Positions 43,327-52,660 of a stretch of 64,000 nt of DNA are shown here, in pieces (position 1 is the stretch's first letter; every line of letters starts with the position of its first letter). The stretch is from assembly GCF_965248315.1 (NCBI RefSeq), contig NZ_CBDFIX010000002.1:3782001-3846000 (forward strand), written 5' to 3'. Position numbers and translations under genes: made by a program. Below the pieces are notes generated by a model. The model saw only the letters and a program-made list of their open reading frames with translations. It made no database searches and was not told the DNA's origin. The stretch is from Ulvibacterium sp965248315. GTDB taxonomy: Bacteria; Bacteroidota; Bacteroidia; Flavobacteriales; Flavobacteriaceae.

Positions 43327-46300
43327 ATGCGCCTTCGGCCTATACTTTTGGGGTTTCTTCTTATATTCTCAGCATGTTCGTCGGATATCCCAAGCGAAGT
43401 GGAAGTGGCATACACGGAACTTCCCGAGACCGTTGATTTCAATTTTCACGTAAAGCCCATACTTTCGGACCGTTGCTTTGCCTGCCACGGACCCGATGCA
43501 AATACCCGAAAGGCCGAATTGCGTTTAGACCTGGAGGAAGAAGCTTTTAGGAAATTGGGCAGTGGCAACCGGGCCTTTGTTTCTGGAAAACCAGGGAAAA
43601 GCGAAACCATTGTTCGTATTCTAAGCAATGATCCAGAATTCATGATGCCTCCACCGGAATCCCATCTCTCGTTGACGGCCAAAGAAAAAGCAATACTGTT
43701 TAAATGGGTGGAACAAGGAGCCGAATGGAAATCCCATTGGGCCTTTGACAAGCCGAAAAAACCTGATATACCTCAATCTACACCAACAGATTGGACAACT
43801 CATAATGAAATTGATTTGTTTGTTCAAAGTCGACTAAAACAAAACGGTTTTCAACCATCCCCCGCGGCGGACAAAGAACGCTTATTGAGAAGGGTGTCCG
43901 TTGATTTGACCGGATTGCCCCCTACCATTGCACAAATCGATTCTTTTCTGAAAGATGAAAGTCCCGAGGCATATGAAAAGGTAGTGGACCAATTGCTACT
44001 GACCGAAGCCCACGCCGAACGTTTAGCACTGGATTGGATGGATTTAGCCCGTTATGCGGATTCCCATGGAAAACATGCCGACGGATGGCGTATGATGTGG
44101 CCTTGGCGCGATTGGGTCATTAAAGCGTTTAAGGAAAACATGCCTTATGACCAATTTGTTACCTGGCAGCTCGCGGGCGACCTTTTACCCAGTGCTTCCC
44201 AAGAACAAAAATTGGCAACGGCATTTAATCGCAATCATCCGATAACCAGCGAGGGGGGTGCAATTGATGAGGAAAATCGCCTAGGTCATGTATGGGATAG
44301 AACGGAAACGGTGGGAACGGCATTTATGGGTCTAACCGTGGCCTGTGCACGATGCCATGATCATAAGTTCGACCCGATTTCGCAAAAAGACTATTTTCAG
44401 ATGACCGCTTTTTTTGACAACATCAAAGAATTGGGTGTATCCGGTAATGATGTGAATTCTGGCCCTATGCTGCCCCTTATGGACACTGAAACGGAACAAA
44501 CCCTGAAAAAACTAAAGACCAATATTATCAATGAGGAAGAAGTTCTATTAGCTACCAAAAAAGAACTGAGTGACCACAACAGTTTCACAAAACCATTGCC
44601 CAAAAGTTTTCAGGAAAATGGGCAAATTGGGCATTATAGGTTCAACAAAGTCTCCCAGAAAACCAATGCAAAAGGAAGGTTCATCATAGACGATAATCCT
44701 AAAGTTACCATTAAGGCAAAACCAGTCTTTATCGAAGGAAAGAAAGACAAAGCTTTTCAGTTTACCGGGGAATACGATGAAGTCTACATTGATGATGCCC
44801 GAAATTTTGAATGGACCGATCAATTTTCAACTAGCCTATGGATCAATACCTCCAAACGGGAGGCTGGAAAAACCCAAACCTTAGTAGGTACGGTGGGAGG
44901 TAAAAATAGCCTTTGGCGGGGATGGGATTTTTTTCTGGACAGTCTCAACCACTTAAATGCCAGATTAGTGAGTTCATTGCCCCACAACTACGTACATGTT
45001 AGATCGAAAGATTCAATACGAAAGCATAGATGGCACCATGTTGCCCTTAGCTATAATGGTTCGGGGAAGGCCGAGGGACTGAAACTATTTATAGACGGTC
45101 AAGAAGAATTGGTGGATGTTCCTTATGATCGCCTTTACAAAAGCATAAAAACGATTAAGGACAAGGAGCATACCTTATACACCCGTTCTATTAAAGTAGC
45201 TCAGAATTATAGTTTTTCAACAGGAGAGAATGGGCTTTTTCAAGGGAAGATCGACGATATTCGATTATATGACAGAGCCGTTACCCCTTTGGAGGTCAAA
45301 TACATTTATAATCAAGATATGGGGTCGCCCATAAAAACAAATGAACCTGCAACGGACTACTGGCTTAACCAATCCGAGAAAGTAAAAACTGCTGAGCGGA
45401 GTCTTAAAAAGCTTAGAAATGAATGGTTGTCAATAATGAAAACCGTTCCAGAGGTCATGGTCATGGAGGAAATGCCAACAAAAAGACCTACTTATGCCTA
45501 TAACCGTGGGGACTATGAACAGCCCACTTATCAAGTAGCTGCCGCTGTTCCTGAAGTGCTACCAGATTTTCCTGAAGGGTATCCTAAAAATAGGTTAGGA
45601 TTGGCCCAATGGCTATTTTCAAAAGAAAATCCCCTCACGGCCAGAGTAGCGGTAAACAGATACTGGCAAATGCTTTTTGGTAAAGGACTCGTTAGTACCC
45701 CTGAGGATTTTGGGGTGCAAGGGGCTTTACCTTCCCATCCACAATTATTGGATTGGTTATCCCTATTTTTTGTTGAAAGTGGTTGGGACGTAAAAAAACT
45801 TTTAAAGACCATGGTCATGTCCCACACCTATCGACAATCCTCTTTTAAGACTCCTGAAATGATGGAAAAAGACCCGAACAACGAATACTTGGCCCGTAGT
45901 AACAGCTACCGTATGCCGGCCGAAATCATTCGTGACAATGCGTTGGTCGCTAGCGGGCTTTTGGTAAATCATGTTGGTGGGGAGAGTGTACGCCCCTACC
46001 AGCCCGGAAATCTGTGGATAGAGAAGAGTAATTTCTCCCATAAACTGTTGCGTTATAAGGAATCCACAGGTGATAGTCTTTACAGAAGGGGACTGTACAC
46101 TTTTATAAGACGCTCCTCCCCGCACCCGGCCATGTTAGCTTTTGATGCTCCCTCTCGGGATATTTGTACGGTAAAAAGGGAAAATACGAACACTCCATTA
46201 CAGGCTTTAGTGCTGTTAAACGACATACAGTTTGTAGAGGCATCCAAAGTTTTGGCCGAACGAATGCAAAAGGAAGGTGGGAATTCCTTGGACGAACAAT

Positions 46301-46539
46301 TGGTTTACGGGTTTAGATTGGCAATAAGCCGATACCCAAAACAGGAAGAAACTGCAGTCTTAAAGGATTTGTTCAAAACCCAGTCCAAACGGTTTGAATT
46401 GAATCCTAACGAAGCTAAAGAGCTTTTGACCGTAGGAAAAAAACAAATTGATAAGTCTCTTGACCCCAATAAGACAGCCGCATTGACCATGGTTGCAAAC
46501 ACCATATTGAACCATAATGAAACCTATATGAAAAGGTGA
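43327..46539 (+). CDS. DUF1549/DUF1553 planctomycete-type cytochrome c lipoprotein
   Basis: A 1070-aa lipoprotein. The ATG at 43327 gives signal GFLLIFSAC. The GTG at 43306 adds seven residues. In order: a PSCyt1 heme domain with CFACHG (about 45-110), DUF1549/PSCyt2 (about 165-370, DWMDLARYADSHGKHADG, CARCHDHKFDPI with a second CxxCH), a LamG/concanavalin-like domain (about 430-660), and DUF1553/PSD1 (about 740-1010, NRYWQMLFGKGLV, HPAMLAFDAPSRD). The family is abundant in Planctomycetes and marine Bacteroidota and linked to sulfated or complex polysaccharide use, though its reaction is unknown. The DUF1501 partner that normally follows is absent. Confidence 0.92.
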   Translation: MRLRPILLGFLLIFSACSSDIPSEVEVAYTELPETVDFNFHVKPILSDRCFACHGPDANTRKAELRLDLEEEAFRKLGSGNRAFVSGKPGKSETIVRILSNDPEFMMPPPESHLSLTAKEKAILFKWVEQGAEWKSHWAFDKPKKPDIPQSTPTDWTTHNEIDLFVQSRLKQNGFQPSPAADKERLLRRVSVDLTGLPPTIAQIDSFLKDESPEAYEKVVDQLLLTEAHAERLALDWMDLARYADSHGKHADGWRMMWPWRDWVIKAFKENMPYDQFVTWQLAGDLLPSASQEQKLATAFNRNHPITSEGGAIDEENRLGHVWDRTETVGTAFMGLTVACARCHDHKFDPISQKDYFQMTAFFDNIKELGVSGNDVNSGPMLPLMDTETEQTLKKLKTNIINEEEVLLATKKELSDHNSFTKPLPKSFQENGQIGHYRFNKVSQKTNAKGRFIIDDNPKVTIKAKPVFIEGKKDKAFQFTGEYDEVYIDDARNFEWTDQFSTSLWINTSKREAGKTQTLVGTVGGKNSLWRGWDFFLDSLNHLNARLVSSLPHNYVHVRSKDSIRKHRWHHVALSYNGSGKAEGLKLFIDGQEELVDVPYDRLYKSIKTIKDKEHTLYTRSIKVAQNYSFSTGENGLFQGKIDDIRLYDRAVTPLEVKYIYNQDMGSPIKTNEPATDYWLNQSEKVKTAERSLKKLRNEWLSIMKTVPEVMVMEEMPTKRPTYAYNRGDYEQPTYQVAAAVPEVLPDFPEGYPKNRLGLAQWLFSKENPLTARVAVNRYWQMLFGKGLVSTPEDFGVQGALPSHPQLLDWLSLFFVESGWDVKKLLKTMVMSHTYRQSSFKTPEMMEKDPNNEYLARSNSYRMPAEIIRDNALVASGLLVNHVGGESVRPYQPGNLWIEKSNFSHKLLRYKESTGDSLYRRGLYTFIRRSSPHPAMLAFDAPSRDICTVKRENTNTPLQALVLLNDIQFVEASKVLAERMQKEGGNSLDEQLVYGFRLAISRYPKQEETAVLKDLFKTQSKRFELNPNEAKELLTVGKKQIDKSLDPNKTAALTMVANTILNHNETYMKR

Positions 46540-46589
46540 GCCTACCGACCCAAAAGAAATGTGGTACACAAACTGAACCATTGGATTTT

Positions 46590-47021
46590 CTAAACCTTAA
46601 ATTGCCCCAAATGATGATTAAGATGATAGATGGCCAAGCCCGTCCAACGCTTGTGGGTTAGTTTTCCAAAATAGGGATGTATAGCAAAATTATAGTCTTC
46701 TGGAAGTCTGGAAAATTCTAGGATGAAGTCCTTCAAGATCAGCTTGTCTTTTCCAAATTCAGTCGGTTTTGTTCCATTTCCCTCAACTTGTCCAAAACCT
46801 TTTGGTGCAGGTGCGGTCTTTCCTAATCTGGCCAACGATTTGATTTCCTCCGGATCTACCTTGCCATACTCCTCGGCTAGCTTTATGCCCTTTGCCATTC
46901 GGAAAAAATCAGCGCAATGGCAGACCATTTGATGTACGTTCATTTTCCCGAACAATGGTTTTTGATCCAAGGTCAATTTATCGATTCTTTGAAAAAAATG
47001 TAAGAGCTGTTCTTCGTTCAA
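46590..47021 (-). CDS. DUF1569 (DinB-like fold) protein
   Basis: A 143-aa cytoplasmic protein with the DUF1569 pattern: FGKMNVHQMVCHCADFFRMAKG at the N-terminus and IHPYFGKLTHKRWTGLAIYHLNHHLGQF at the C-terminus. The His residues (HQM, HCAD, HLNHHL) fit the metal-binding three-His arrangement of the DinB/YfiT four-helix superfamily. In this superfamily such proteins are thiol- or metal-dependent transferases, but no function is established for DUF1569. It is monocistronic and convergent with the DUF1553 gene. Confidence 0.83.
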   Translation of the reverse strand: MNEEQLLHFFQRIDKLTLDQKPLFGKMNVHQMVCHCADFFRMAKGIKLAEEYGKVDPEEIKSLARLGKTAPAPKGFGQVEGNGTKPTEFGKDKLILKDFILEFSRLPEDYNFAIHPYFGKLTHKRWTGLAIYHLNHHLGQFKV

Positions 47022-47151
47022 TTTTTATTGAATACGGTTTATGATACTACCAAAAATAGGGGTATCACTTCATTTATCACGATAAATTAAAACTGATTTT
47101 TAAAATCCGGGACAAACCTTTAGGACTATACCAATTCCTCTTTGTTTTTGA

Positions 47152-47159
47152 TATCTTTG
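47152..47159 (+). promoter_or_regulatory. -7 element of VPS10-like gene
   Basis: TATCTTTG matches TAnnTTTG exactly and lies 26 bp before the ATG at 47186. It is the same octamer as in the marR promoter. Confidence 0.6.
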
Positions 47160-47185
47160 GCCGACAAATCTATAATCAAAAGCCG

Positions 47186-50100
47186 ATGAAGAAATTACTT
47201 TTTTTATCTATACTTCTCGCATCATTTTCCCTTTTTGCCCAGAAATTTCCCATGGACCTGATCCAAGATCTAAAGCCCCGAAATATAGGGCCGGCCGGAA
47301 TGAGCGGGCGGGTTACGGCTATTGATGTAATACATTCCAATCCAGATATTATGTACGTCGGTACTGCATCCGGCGGATTGTGGAAATCAACTAGCGGCGG
47401 TATCCGATGGGAACCTATTTTTGACAACGAGGTAACCGCTTCAATTGGTGCGGTCGCCATTCAGCAATCCAATCCTTCCGTTATCTGGGTAGGCACCGGG
47501 GAAGGCAATCCCAGAAACAGTCTTAATGGAGGATATGGGGTTTATAAATCCTTGGACGGCGGTAAAAGTTGGCAATCCATGGGATTGGAAAAAACCAGAC
47601 ATATCCATCGCATCAAAATCGACCCTATGGACCCAAATACAGTTTATGTCGGAGCTATCGGGTCACCTTGGGGCGAGCATCCGGAACGTGGTGTTTTTAA
47701 AACAACGGATGGCGGGGAAACTTGGGAAAACATTTTGTTCGTAAACAACAAGACCGGGGTGGCCGATTTGGTTATGGACCCCATAAACCCCAATAAGTTG
47801 ATTGCCGCTATGTGGGAACACAAGCGAGACCCTTGGTTTTTTAAATCCGGCGGTGAAGGAAGCGGATTGTACATTACCCACGATGGGGGTAAAAACTGGA
47901 AAAGGCTCACGGAAAAGGATGGGTTGCCCAATGGTGAATTGGGCCGTATAGGTATTGCGATTGCGGCCAACAAACCAAATATTGTCTATGCCTTAGTAGA
48001 GGCTAAAAAGAATGCACTTTACAAATCCTTGGATGGTGGATTCAAATGGAAAAAAATCAACGACAAGCCGGATATTGGAAACCGACCTTTTTACTATTCC
48101 GAAATCTATGTAGATCCACAGAATGAAAATAGGGTATATTCTGTTTTCACCTATGTGAATGTTTCCGAGGATGGAGGAAAAAACTTCAAACAATTGATGC
48201 CTGCCTATCAGGTAGATAATGGCGTACATCCGGATCACCATGCTTGGTGGATACATCCCGAAAATGGCCAATTTATGTTAGATGGGAACGATGGCGGGGT
48301 AAACATTACCAAAGATGGCGGGAAGTCTTGGCGCTTCATCGGGAATCTTCCCGTAGCCCAGTTTTATCACATCAGCACGGACGATGAGTATCCATATAAC
48401 GTATATGGCGGAATGCAGGATAATGGCTCTTGGCGTGGACCGGCCTATACATGGCGAAGGCAGGGCATCCGCAATAGTTATTGGCAAGAAATTGCCTTTG
48501 GCGATGGATTCGATGTGGTGCCAGATAAAGACGATTCCCAATTTGGCTACGCCATGAGTCAACAGGGTTATGTATCCAGATACGATTGGAAAACAGGGAA
48601 TAACTATACCGTACGTCCTACGCCACCGGATCCAGAGACCAAATTACGTTTTAATTGGAATGCCGGAATAGGGCAAGATCCTTTTGATAATAGTACCGTC
48701 TATTTTGGCAGTCAATTTGTGCATAAAAGCACGGACAAAGGGCTTACATGGGAAATTATTTCGCCAGACTTGACGACCAATGACCCCGAAAAACAGAAAC
48801 AGGATGAAAGTGGTGGGCTGACCATGGATGCGACCGGGGCCGAAAACCATTGTACCATTTTGGTGGTGGAACCTTCCCCGTTGGAAAAGGACATGCTGTG
48901 GGCCAGTACCGATGATGGAAGGCTACATTATACCCAAAATGGCGGCGAAAGCTGGACCGAGGTAACGGCCAATATCAAAGGACTGCCCAAAGGCAGTTGG
49001 ATTCCCCAAATAAAGGCCTCCAATAAGAACAAAGGGGAAGCTTTGTTGATTGCCAATGACTACAGACGTTTTAACTATATACCTTACGCCTATCGTACCA
49101 AAGATTACGGCAAAACCTGGGAACGTATTGTGGATGCCAATGATGTGGAAAGCTATACCTTGTCCATTGTAGAGGATATTGAAAACCCTAACCTTTTGTT
49201 TCTTGGTACGGATGATGGCCTTTATATCTCACTGGACGCCGGTGCTAACTGGCAAAAATGGACCGAGGGTTACCCAACAGTTTCCACTAAGGATCTGGTC
49301 ATTCATCCTCGGGAGCACGATCTGGTCATCGGTACTTTTGGACGTGCCGCCTGGGTGCTGGACGATATTCGCCCTTTACGTTCCTTAGCCTCCAATCAAT
49401 CCATACTACAAAAGGATGCCAAATTGTTCCAACCGCCAGCGGCCTATCAGGCGGTCTATCAACAACCTACAGGGAGCCGGTTTGGAGGAGACGCACTTTA
49501 CAACGCGGAAAACCGGAAAGAGGGTGCCATGATTACTTATTATTTGAAGGAAGGGAAAAAGAAGGATGAAAAAGAGAAAGCAAATGAAGATAAGAATAAT
49601 GCCGGGGACGAAGAAGAGCAAATATCGACCACTGAAAATCAGACTGGAAACAAAACAAAATTGTCCGGGGTGCAGAAAAAGGATTCCATACAGTTTCAGT
49701 TCTATGACGGGGAACGGTTGATGCGAACCCTAAAATATAAGACGCCTGAAAAGGCCGGTTTCCATCGCATCTACTGGCAGATGGATGAAAAAGGGCCGGA
49801 CGGCCCCTCACGTAAAATCAAAAAGGACAAAAATGAATCTGGTGGCATCTCCGTAAAACCTGGAGACTATCGAATACAAATGAGTTACGGCGATATTTCC
49901 GAAGAAACGACCATTACTGTTAAATCAGATCCCAGGTTGGACGTGTCCATGGCCTCAATCAATGAGGCATATGAGTCCTCTAAAAGCCTCGATAAAATGA
50001 CGCAAGTTGCCGCAGACGCCGTACAACAATTGGTAGAAAGTAAAAATATCGCCAAGAAGTTTGAGAAGGAACTAAAGGAGATGGATAAGGAAAAATATAA

Positions 50101-50434
50101 GGAGGAAATAAAGGCCTCCAAAACCATTCAAAAACAAATAGATTCTACTATTGTCCTATATTTGGGAAAAGAAGACAAGCGACAAGGGATAACCCGAAAT
50201 CCCGAGATTACGGTTGTACAACGCCTGAACACGGCACGAAACTATGTGGAGAGCCGAAAAACGGGAGTCACGGAAACCGAAAGAAAACTTATCCGATTTG
50301 CGGAGCAGGACCTAAAAAATGCCTTACAAAAGACCAATACCTTTTTTAATGATAAATGGAAGGCTTATAGAAATGAAATTCAACAATTGGAGGTGTCTCC
50401 ATTTAAGGAAACTAAACGCTTTAGTTTTGAATAG
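47186..50434 (+). CDS. Secreted VPS10/sortilin-like beta-propeller protein
   Basis: A 1082-aa exported protein with signal FLSILLASFSLFA. Residues of about 25-740 form a large propeller of BNR/VPS10 blades: SLDGGKSWQSM, TTDGGETWENI, THDGGKNWKRL, TKDGGKSWRFI, TQNGGESWTEV, SLDAGANWQKW. A charged low-complexity linker rich in Lys, Glu and Asn (about 790-840) follows, then an FlgD/Ig-like beta part and a C-terminal helical region (about 930-1070). Databases call such proteins glycosyl hydrolase or sortilin-like, but no catalytic pair is evident. It is followed without a gap by a DUF2490 gene. Confidence 0.88.
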   Translation: MKKLLFLSILLASFSLFAQKFPMDLIQDLKPRNIGPAGMSGRVTAIDVIHSNPDIMYVGTASGGLWKSTSGGIRWEPIFDNEVTASIGAVAIQQSNPSVIWVGTGEGNPRNSLNGGYGVYKSLDGGKSWQSMGLEKTRHIHRIKIDPMDPNTVYVGAIGSPWGEHPERGVFKTTDGGETWENILFVNNKTGVADLVMDPINPNKLIAAMWEHKRDPWFFKSGGEGSGLYITHDGGKNWKRLTEKDGLPNGELGRIGIAIAANKPNIVYALVEAKKNALYKSLDGGFKWKKINDKPDIGNRPFYYSEIYVDPQNENRVYSVFTYVNVSEDGGKNFKQLMPAYQVDNGVHPDHHAWWIHPENGQFMLDGNDGGVNITKDGGKSWRFIGNLPVAQFYHISTDDEYPYNVYGGMQDNGSWRGPAYTWRRQGIRNSYWQEIAFGDGFDVVPDKDDSQFGYAMSQQGYVSRYDWKTGNNYTVRPTPPDPETKLRFNWNAGIGQDPFDNSTVYFGSQFVHKSTDKGLTWEIISPDLTTNDPEKQKQDESGGLTMDATGAENHCTILVVEPSPLEKDMLWASTDDGRLHYTQNGGESWTEVTANIKGLPKGSWIPQIKASNKNKGEALLIANDYRRFNYIPYAYRTKDYGKTWERIVDANDVESYTLSIVEDIENPNLLFLGTDDGLYISLDAGANWQKWTEGYPTVSTKDLVIHPREHDLVIGTFGRAAWVLDDIRPLRSLASNQSILQKDAKLFQPPAAYQAVYQQPTGSRFGGDALYNAENRKEGAMITYYLKEGKKKDEKEKANEDKNNAGDEEEQISTTENQTGNKTKLSGVQKKDSIQFQFYDGERLMRTLKYKTPEKAGFHRIYWQMDEKGPDGPSRKIKKDKNESGGISVKPGDYRIQMSYGDISEETTITVKSDPRLDVSMASINEAYESSKSLDKMTQVAADAVQQLVESKNIAKKFEKELKEMDKEKYKEEIKASKTIQKQIDSTIVLYLGKEDKRQGITRNPEITVVQRLNTARNYVESRKTGVTETERKLIRFAEQDLKNALQKTNTFFNDKWKAYRNEIQQLEVSPFKETKRFSFE

Positions 50435-51112
50435 ATGAAAAAAGTTGTTCTCTTAATCGCCTTTATTTTTTCTTTTTCCCTTTTAGCCCAAGAAACAGGC
50501 GAGGACAATTGGGGCTCATGGCATATGTATTTCGGCACCAATAGAATATCCGAAAAATTAAGTATCCATTCCGAGGCCCAGGCCAGATATTACGAACAGC
50601 TAAGTAACTTTAATCAATTGTTGTTACGCACCGGGCTCAATTATCATATAAACCCAAATGCCATTGCTACATTTGGTTATGCCTATATCATAACGGACGG
50701 TACTTTTGATGAATTTCCAGGAGATAGGGATTCCAAGGAGCATCGGATTTTTCAACAATTCATATTAAAAAACAAAGTCGGGAAATTTGGATTTGAGCAT
50801 CGTTACCGATTGGAGCAACGCTTTTTGGATTTTGGGGAGCAAACGGACACGCAACATAGGGCGAGATATCGTTTACAAGTAACCTTGCCGTTGACCAAGA
50901 TTTTCTTTCTGAATTTTTACGATGAAGTATTTCTTAATCTACAAAACGAAATCTTTGGCCAAAATCGTTTATACGGTGCGTTGGGCTTTAATGTAACCAA
51001 AAATCTGAGTGTGCAGGCCGGTTATTTAAAAAACCATTTTCCCTCCGCCCATTTTGATCGACTTCAAATAGCACTTTTCTACAATCCGGATCTAAGAAAA
51101 AAAGGAGACTGA
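50435..51112 (+). CDS. DUF2490 outer-membrane beta-barrel protein, copy 1
   Basis: A 225-aa protein whose ATG immediately follows the stop of the VPS10-like gene, so the two are cotranscribed. The signal peptide is VVLLIAFIFSFSLLA. The mature part alternates polar and aromatic residues as in a beta-barrel. It carries the DUF2490 landmarks WGSWHMYFGTNRISEKLSIHSEAQARYYE, FEHRYRLEQRF, RARYRLQVTLPL, NEIFGQNRLYGALGF and the final LQIALFYNPD. The function is unknown, and family members are predicted outer-membrane proteins. A paralogue lies 770 bp downstream. Confidence 0.88.
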   Translation: MKKVVLLIAFIFSFSLLAQETGEDNWGSWHMYFGTNRISEKLSIHSEAQARYYEQLSNFNQLLLRTGLNYHINPNAIATFGYAYIITDGTFDEFPGDRDSKEHRIFQQFILKNKVGKFGFEHRYRLEQRFLDFGEQTDTQHRARYRLQVTLPLTKIFFLNFYDEVFLNLQNEIFGQNRLYGALGFNVTKNLSVQAGYLKNHFPSAHFDRLQIALFYNPDLRKKGD

Positions 51113-51213
51113 CCTACCAACTATTTTTCATTTACAGTCCTCTAGATAGCCTTTTATTGTATGTATTAAAATGAACAAATGTACAAGACAGTAATCCTCC
51201 GTATTAGATATTA

Positions 51214-51370
51214 CTATTTGTTGTATTTCCAATAGGATTTTTCGGTTGCTCCGCGTACATTTCCTATATCAATTCGTTGAAGGGTATGCGCTCGGTCTGT
51301 CTTTCATTGTCATGTATAGCACTTTTTCGGCCAAAAAATCCGTGGCCTGTTTTACATATTGTTTAGACAT
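51214..51370 (-). pseudogene. Possible frameshifted small gene
   Basis: On the minus strand an ATG at 51370 opens a 33-codon frame (MSKQYVKQATDFLAEKVLYM...) that stops at 51269. The next frame continues in coding style as RAHTLQRIDIGNVRGATEK and ends with TAG at 51214. Joining the two across one frameshift near 51300 gives about 51 residues. It starts 26 bp after the 53-codon membrane-protein gene, in the same direction. No family is recognised. A sequencing error or chance are alternatives. Confidence 0.3.
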
Positions 51371-51396
51371 TAGTTATCGTAAAGGATGACCTTCTC

Positions 51397-51558
51397 CTAT
51401 CCGAAAAATCTCTTTGCCATAAGGTCGATCAACGGCTTCATGACAAAGCCTACCACAATATATAGCGGTAGATATTTCCATGCCGATACGTGAAATCCGG
51501 CTAGGGCAACGAATACTATCAAAGCAATGTAACAGGATGTTTTAAATAAGGTCTGCAT
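51397..51558 (-). CDS. Small hydrophobic membrane protein (53 aa)
   Basis: A short gene on the minus strand, with ATG at 51558 and TAG ending at 51397. The product begins MQTLFKTSCYIALIVFVALA and contains two hydrophobic segments (residues of about 9-22 and 29-41) separated by HVSAWKYLP. It ends with a basic, amphipathic KPLIDLMAKRFFG. Codon use matches neighbouring genes. Two membrane helices with both ends inside is the simplest topology. The function is unknown. It stands in the gap between the two DUF2490 genes, opposite to them. Confidence 0.55.
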   Translation of the reverse strand: MQTLFKTSCYIALIVFVALAGFHVSAWKYLPLYIVVGFVMKPLIDLMAKRFFG

Positions 51559-51857
51559 ATTTGTATTAGACCCTTAAAACCGATTAAAGTAACTTTTTTC
51601 TTACATAAAATATGTATTTTCTATTTTATGGTCACCTATTGATATCCCCCTCTCCAAACAACAAGGTTTTTACTTCATATGTATTGGGGATAGGGATATC
51701 TTATGCTGTACCCAACCTAACCGCATGTGTCTCCATATTAGCCATAATTATGAAATCCCTAGTAGCAGAAATGGTTCTAAATTCAGGTATGGCCAAACTG
51801 TGTCATATACCACACAAAACATGACGGATGTCAGGCATTTGAGGCCACCGGTAGCGG
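51559..51857. other. Gap between small membrane-protein gene and DUF2490 copy 2
   Basis: About 300 bp of AT-rich sequence. A 70-codon plus-strand frame (51612-51824) is open but has poor coding character. I see no RNA gene and no terminator-like stem here. Confidence 0.4.
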
Positions 51858-51865
51858 TAATTTTG
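51858..51865 (+). promoter_or_regulatory. -7 element of DUF2490 copy 2
   Basis: TAATTTTG matches TAnnTTTG, 19 bp before the ATG. A TTTG at 51838-51841 is 16 bp upstream, close to the expected -33 spacing. Confidence 0.6.
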
Positions 51866-51884
51866 TCCTAATAAATAGTACCAG

Positions 51885-52571
51885 ATGGCAACTCGATTAC
51901 TTTGCCCAACAATTGCTCTTTTACTTGGCCTAAACATTTTTTCACAAAGAGAACGGGAAGAAATTCTTGGGACCTGGCTCGTGGCCTCGGGCAGTCATCA
52001 AGTTTCGGAGAAGGTTTCCATTCCCACAATTGGCATTTTACGGTATTATGAACCTTTTCATCATTACGAACTATCGTTTTTTCTAACCGGTGTGTGCTAT
52101 GGTTTTAGTCCTAAGCTTTACGGTACCTTAGGTTATGCTTACCTAAATTCTGAACCTTTTATCCAAAGTAAGGAAGCCAAAGGTGCCTTTTATCAACATT
52201 GGCTCTACTCACAGCTTACTTTTAAGGATAAAATGGGCAACTTCAACATTTCGCATCGTTATCGGCTTGAAAACCGGTGGATCCACAGCACAACGGGAAC
52301 CGATCTCAGACATCGAATACGCTACAGGCTAAAAGGTTCCCACCCCTTGGACAACAGGTTTTATCTTTGTGCTTCCAATGAGATTTTTATTGCACTACAA
52401 GAACCTCTATTCAATCAGAATAGATTGTATTTCGGAATGGGACATAAATTCAATTCCAGTTTAAAATTGGAAGTGGGGTTTATGAAGAATCACTTTTCTA
52501 CGGCCAATTATGAATATTTGCGCATCGAATTCGTTTTTAAGACAGATTTTCGTAAAAGGCATAAGGCTTAA
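51885..52571 (+). CDS. DUF2490 outer-membrane beta-barrel protein, copy 2
   Basis: A 228-aa paralogue of the gene at 50435. After a short signal (CPTIALLLGLNIFS) it shows the same landmarks in the same order: LGTWLVASGSHQVSEKVSI, GTLGYAYLNSEPF, NISHRYRLENRW, RHRIRYRLKGSHPL, NEIF then FNQNRLYFGMGHKF, and a final RIEFVFKTDF. The N-terminal WGSWH-type motif is degenerate. It has its own promoter, so it is not simply the end of the VPS10 operon. The function is unknown. Tandem duplication followed by divergence is likely. Confidence 0.85.
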   Translation: MATRLLCPTIALLLGLNIFSQREREEILGTWLVASGSHQVSEKVSIPTIGILRYYEPFHHYELSFFLTGVCYGFSPKLYGTLGYAYLNSEPFIQSKEAKGAFYQHWLYSQLTFKDKMGNFNISHRYRLENRWIHSTTGTDLRHRIRYRLKGSHPLDNRFYLCASNEIFIALQEPLFNQNRLYFGMGHKFNSSLKLEVGFMKNHFSTANYEYLRIEFVFKTDFRKRHKA

Positions 52572-52660
52572 TCGCATCTCTCTTCCAAACATTGGGGCCA
52601 AACTATTATCTTTAGGAAAGCTATGATCACTTAAGACGACTTAGCCCTAAAACGGACCCT

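Noticed and set aside
51612..51824. A 70-codon open frame on the plus strand between the DUF2490 genes
   Set aside because: Irregular composition, no signal or domain pattern, poor start context and unusual codon use compared with neighbours.
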